From Candidatus Profundicultor aquiphilus (lineage in GTDB: Bacteria; Atribacterota; Atribacteria; Atribacterales; Caldatribacteriaceae), in contig JABUEZ010000073.1 in assembly GCA_013314795.1 (NCBI GenBank), positions 1 to 8,695 on the forward strand: a stretch of 8,695 nt of DNA. The letters are read 5' to 3'. The notes beneath the pieces were generated by a model. The model ran no database searches and was not told the DNA's origin. It saw only the letters and a program-made list of their open reading frames with translations. The position numbers and the translations under genes are program-made. Below are positions 7,170-8,695 of this stretch, piece after piece. The first letter of the stretch is position 1, and every line of letters begins with the position of its first letter.

Positions 7170-7175
7170 CACCTC
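7170..7175 (-). promoter_or_regulatory. Ribosome-binding site deciding the ispD start
   Basis: GAGGTG overlaps the yacL-like stop codon (TGA at 7176-7174) and covers the more upstream GTG candidate at 7170. The 5-base spacing to GTG 7164 favours that as the initiation codon. Confidence 0.6.
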
Positions 7176-8220
7176 AAGAGCGACCCTTGAGACGAGCAAA
7201 AATCATTCTCCCCGCCGGAGTCTGCAGAACACTTGTAACCACAGTATCCACCACTGTATTAATGTACTTCTTTCCTTCCTCCACTACCACCATCGTTCCG
7301 TCATCAAGATATCCCACACCCTGATCGGTTTCTTTTCCTTCTCGAATAATCTGGACTCGCAACTCTTCTCCAGGAAGGACGTAGGGTTTCAGCGCGTTGG
7401 AGAGTTCGTTAATATTCAAAACTTCTACCCCTTCAAGCTCGGCAATCTTATTGAGGTTAAAATCATTGGTAATCACCCGTGCCCCGATAGCTTTGGCCAG
7501 CTTAATGAGTTTGGCGTCCACATCCTTAACATCGGGGAAATCACGATCCACAATACGGACGTTGACCTTTTTTTCCTTCCTAATTTTATTCAGGATGTCA
7601 AGCCCTCGCCGTCCTCTATTCCTTTTGAGTGGATCCTGAGAGTCGGCAACCTGCTGAAGTTCCTTCAACACGAAGCGAGGAATGATGATCTCCCCTTCGA
7701 TAAAGCCGGTTTTACAGATATCAGCAATTCTTCCGTCCACAATGACACTGGTATCCAGAATTTTGCCTCCAACGCTTTGGCCCCGAAGCAACCGCATTCG
7801 AGGAATACCGGTAAACACCGAAATGATATCTTCTTTTCGCACCAGAAACAATGTAATTCCCAGTACTCCACAGATAATTGTTACCACAAGGGGTAACGAC
7901 GAAAGCTTAAAAGGTAAAAAAGAAATCGGGTATGTGAGCAATACTCCAATAACCAGCCCCACAATCAGTCCCCCGAGACCGACCAGAATGTCGATGGCCG
8001 ATGTTCGGGAAAAAATATCCGCGATTCGAGGAAAAAAACGGAGTAACGATGCTCCAGCTTTCATTTTTATTCCCATAGCAAACCCACCCATTACCAAGGA
8101 TAACACTACATTTCTAATCACAACAACCGTCGAGAAGGGATCAAAACCCTCCCAGAGTGAAAGAACCACAAAAGAAAGGATAAAAACAATGCCAAACCAC
8201 ATCCATCCATCTCTTGACAT
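7174..8220 (-). CDS. YacL-family membrane-anchored PIN-TRAM domain protein (putative RNase)
   Basis: A 348-residue protein with the architecture of Bacillus subtilis YacL: an N-terminal membrane part with about four hydrophobic segments (roughly 7-23, 34-53, 77-98, 108-127), a PIN nuclease domain (about 152-272) and a C-terminal TRAM domain (about 282-343). The PIN acidic residues are intact: D156 in KILDTSVIVDGRI, E187 in VLKELQQ, D235 in DVDAKLI and D253 in TNDFN. This is the metal-binding constellation expected of an active ribonuclease, and the TRAM domain suggests RNA binding. The cytoplasmic domains would be tethered to the membrane face. The biological substrate is not established in the family to my knowledge. 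ATG at 8220 is preceded by AGGAGGG with 11-base spacing and an approximately 100-base leader. It is the first gene of the proposed operon; its position between radA and ispD is the conserved Bacillota location, but disA is missing. Confidence 0.9.
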   Translation of the reverse strand: MSRDGWMWFGIVFILSFVVLSLWEGFDPFSTVVVIRNVVLSLVMGGFAMGIKMKAGASLLRFFPRIADIFSRTSAIDILVGLGGLIVGLVIGVLLTYPISFLPFKLSSLPLVVTIICGVLGITLFLVRKEDIISVFTGIPRMRLLRGQSVGGKILDTSVIVDGRIADICKTGFIEGEIIIPRFVLKELQQVADSQDPLKRNRGRRGLDILNKIRKEKKVNVRIVDRDFPDVKDVDAKLIKLAKAIGARVITNDFNLNKIAELEGVEVLNINELSNALKPYVLPGEELRVQIIREGKETDQGVGYLDDGTMVVVEEGKKYINTVVDTVVTSVLQTPAGRMIFARLKGRS

Positions 8221-8359
8221 CGTCGGGATTCCCTCCTACCACAAGAAAACCCTTTCCACCAGAAAAAATGAAAAATGCTCCCCACACCCCCTTTCACATT
8301 CAACAAAAATAAAATATTGATCATGACCACATTATACCAATTCAAAGAAAGAAGCAAAA
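8221..8359. other. Intergenic gap between radA and the yacL-like gene
   Basis: These 139 bases hold the extended -10 promoter, the presumed start site near 8324, two T-rich runs and a G-rich stretch (GGGGGTGTGGGG, minus strand, about 8281-8293), and the yacL ribosome-binding site at 8231-8237. I see no recognisable riboswitch and no small RNA. No hairpin-plus-T-run terminator stands out here. Confidence 0.5.
8331..8339 (-). promoter_or_regulatory. Extended -10 promoter for the yacL-to-rlmD operon
   Basis: Minus-strand TGGTATAAT is a perfect extended -10 element (TGnTATAAT). The only -35-like match is TTGCTT (8357-8352) at a short 15-base spacing, as is common when the TG extension compensates. 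Transcription should begin about 6 bases after the element, near A8324, leaving a leader of about 104 bases before the ATG at 8220. The element starts about 20 bases beyond the radA stop codon, inside the larger of the two gaps. Confidence 0.6.
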
Positions 8360-8695
8360 CTATGAGAGGAAACCCTCTTCTTTGAGGGCTTCTCCAATGT
8401 GGTGATACAGGCTCCAGGTTATGGCTGGATACCTGGATGGAAGAGTATGATGAGGAGTAAAGGTAACGATCCGTTTCGCACCCATACGAAGTGCTTCCTG
8501 GACACGCTGTTCCAGAAATGAAACCGGACGAATTTCCCCGTTGAGGCTGACCTCCCCACAGTAGACCACATTTCGATCCACTTCCCTGTTCATCCGGGAG
8601 GAGAGTACGCTAAAGCATACCGCCAAATCAAGGGCCGTCTCAGTCGCTCTGATACCTCCCCCTAAGCTGAGGTACACATCTTGTTTTGCAAACCG
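8360..8695 (-). CDS. radA: DNA repair protein RadA (Sms), C-terminal 111 residues; cut by window edge
   Basis: RadA is a RecA-like DNA-dependent ATPase and branch-migration motor active in recombination and transformation. Only its C-terminal Lon-like domain is visible. The frame enters at 8695 on a codon boundary as RFAKQDVYLSLGGG, so the open frame clearly continues upstream; the GTG at 8677 is an internal valine, not a start. Signature segments are DVYLSLGGGIRATE, ALDLAVCFSVLSS, VVYCGEVSLNGEIRPV and FLEQRVQEALRMGAKRI, which match the RadA LonC domain (family form GEVGLAGEVRPV). The zinc finger and Walker motifs lie outside the window. The gene stops with TAG at 8362-8360, followed by a 139-base gap with a promoter for the next gene, so it probably ends one transcription unit. 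The symbol rests on the domain and on the conserved neighbourhood next to yacL. Confidence 0.9.
   Translation of the reverse strand, partial: RFAKQDVYLSLGGGIRATETALDLAVCFSVLSSRMNREVDRNVVYCGEVSLNGEIRPVSFLEQRVQEALRMGAKRIVTFTPHHTLPSRYPAITWSLYHHIGEALKEEGFLS
8369..8392 (-). terminator. Hairpin at the radA 3' end, possible weak terminator
   Basis: Minus-strand GAAGCCCTC (8392-8384) and GAGGGTTTC (8377-8369) form a nine-base-pair stem with one G-T wobble around a six-base loop AAAGAA. It sits within the last codons of radA. The following sequence, CTCTCATAGTTTTGCTTC, has only a short T-run about nine bases later, so it is at best a weak or imperfect intrinsic terminator. Confidence 0.3.

Noticed and set aside
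8281..8293. G-rich tract on the minus strand as a possible G-quadruplex in the yacL leader
   Set aside because: Only two close G-runs of three or more; the other G-runs are over 20 bases away, so a stable four-tract quadruplex is not supported.
7682..8320. Plus-strand open frame of 212 codons opposite the yacL-like gene
   Set aside because: Antisense to PIN-TRAM coding sequence with conserved catalytic residues; low-complexity translation without a domain.
8118..8324. Possible leaderless small ORF starting with the ATG at 8324, exactly at the predicted transcription start, overlapping the yacL start in another frame
   Set aside because: No ribosome-binding site. The overlap with yacL and the lack of any recognisable product make chance more likely, although the coincidence with the predicted +1 is curious.

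Overview
This is a compact bacterial housekeeping region in which every supportable gene lies on the minus strand, so transcription runs from high to low coordinates. In reading order the genes are: the 3' end of radA (DNA recombination/repair ATPase), a membrane-anchored PIN-TRAM protein of the YacL family, ispD and ispF (non-mevalonate isoprenoid synthesis), an RlpA-type double-psi-beta-barrel cell-wall protein, gltX (glutamyl-tRNA synthetase), cysS (cysteinyl-tRNA synthetase), an RlmB/SpoU-type 2'-O-methyltransferase, an RlmD/TrmA-type 5-methyluridine methyltransferase, and the first 83 codons of a class I PLP aminotransferase that runs off the left edge.

The order radA-yacL-ispD-ispF-gltX-cysS-rlmB is the well-known conserved cluster of Bacillota and related lineages. 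Here it is trimmed and altered. No disA sits between radA and yacL, no cysE between gltX and cysS, and no mrnC between cysS and rlmB. An rlpA-like gene has been inserted between ispF and gltX, and an rlmD-like gene follows rlmB. From yacL to the rlmD-like gene (8220 down to 319) the eight genes overlap or lie within about 10 bases of each other, which indicates one polycistronic unit. Only two intergenic gaps exist: 139 bases between radA and yacL, with a strong extended -10 promoter candidate, and 68 bases between the rlmD-like gene and the aminotransferase, with a weaker promoter candidate inside an inverted repeat.

The organism cannot be named from this window. Moderate base composition, dense overlapping genes, frequent TTG and GTG starts backed by purine-rich ribosome-binding sites, and a Bacillota-like cluster carrying an RlpA protein would fit an anaerobic, deep-branching or candidate-phylum bacterium (Atribacterota, Synergistota and Thermotogota are possibilities). 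That is a low-confidence inference.

Functionally the operon groups translation (two tRNA synthetases, two rRNA/tRNA methyltransferases, a probable RNA-binding nuclease) with envelope supply (isoprenoid precursors for undecaprenyl carriers and quinones, plus a peptidoglycan-acting protein). I saw no tRNA, rRNA, CRISPR, insertion sequence or phage feature. The many long plus-strand open frames are antisense shadows of the real genes. I did not find evidence for a novel system; the items worth a second look are modest and concern cluster rearrangement, the unfamiliar N-terminal part of the RlpA protein, a cysteine-motif variant and regulatory candidates.
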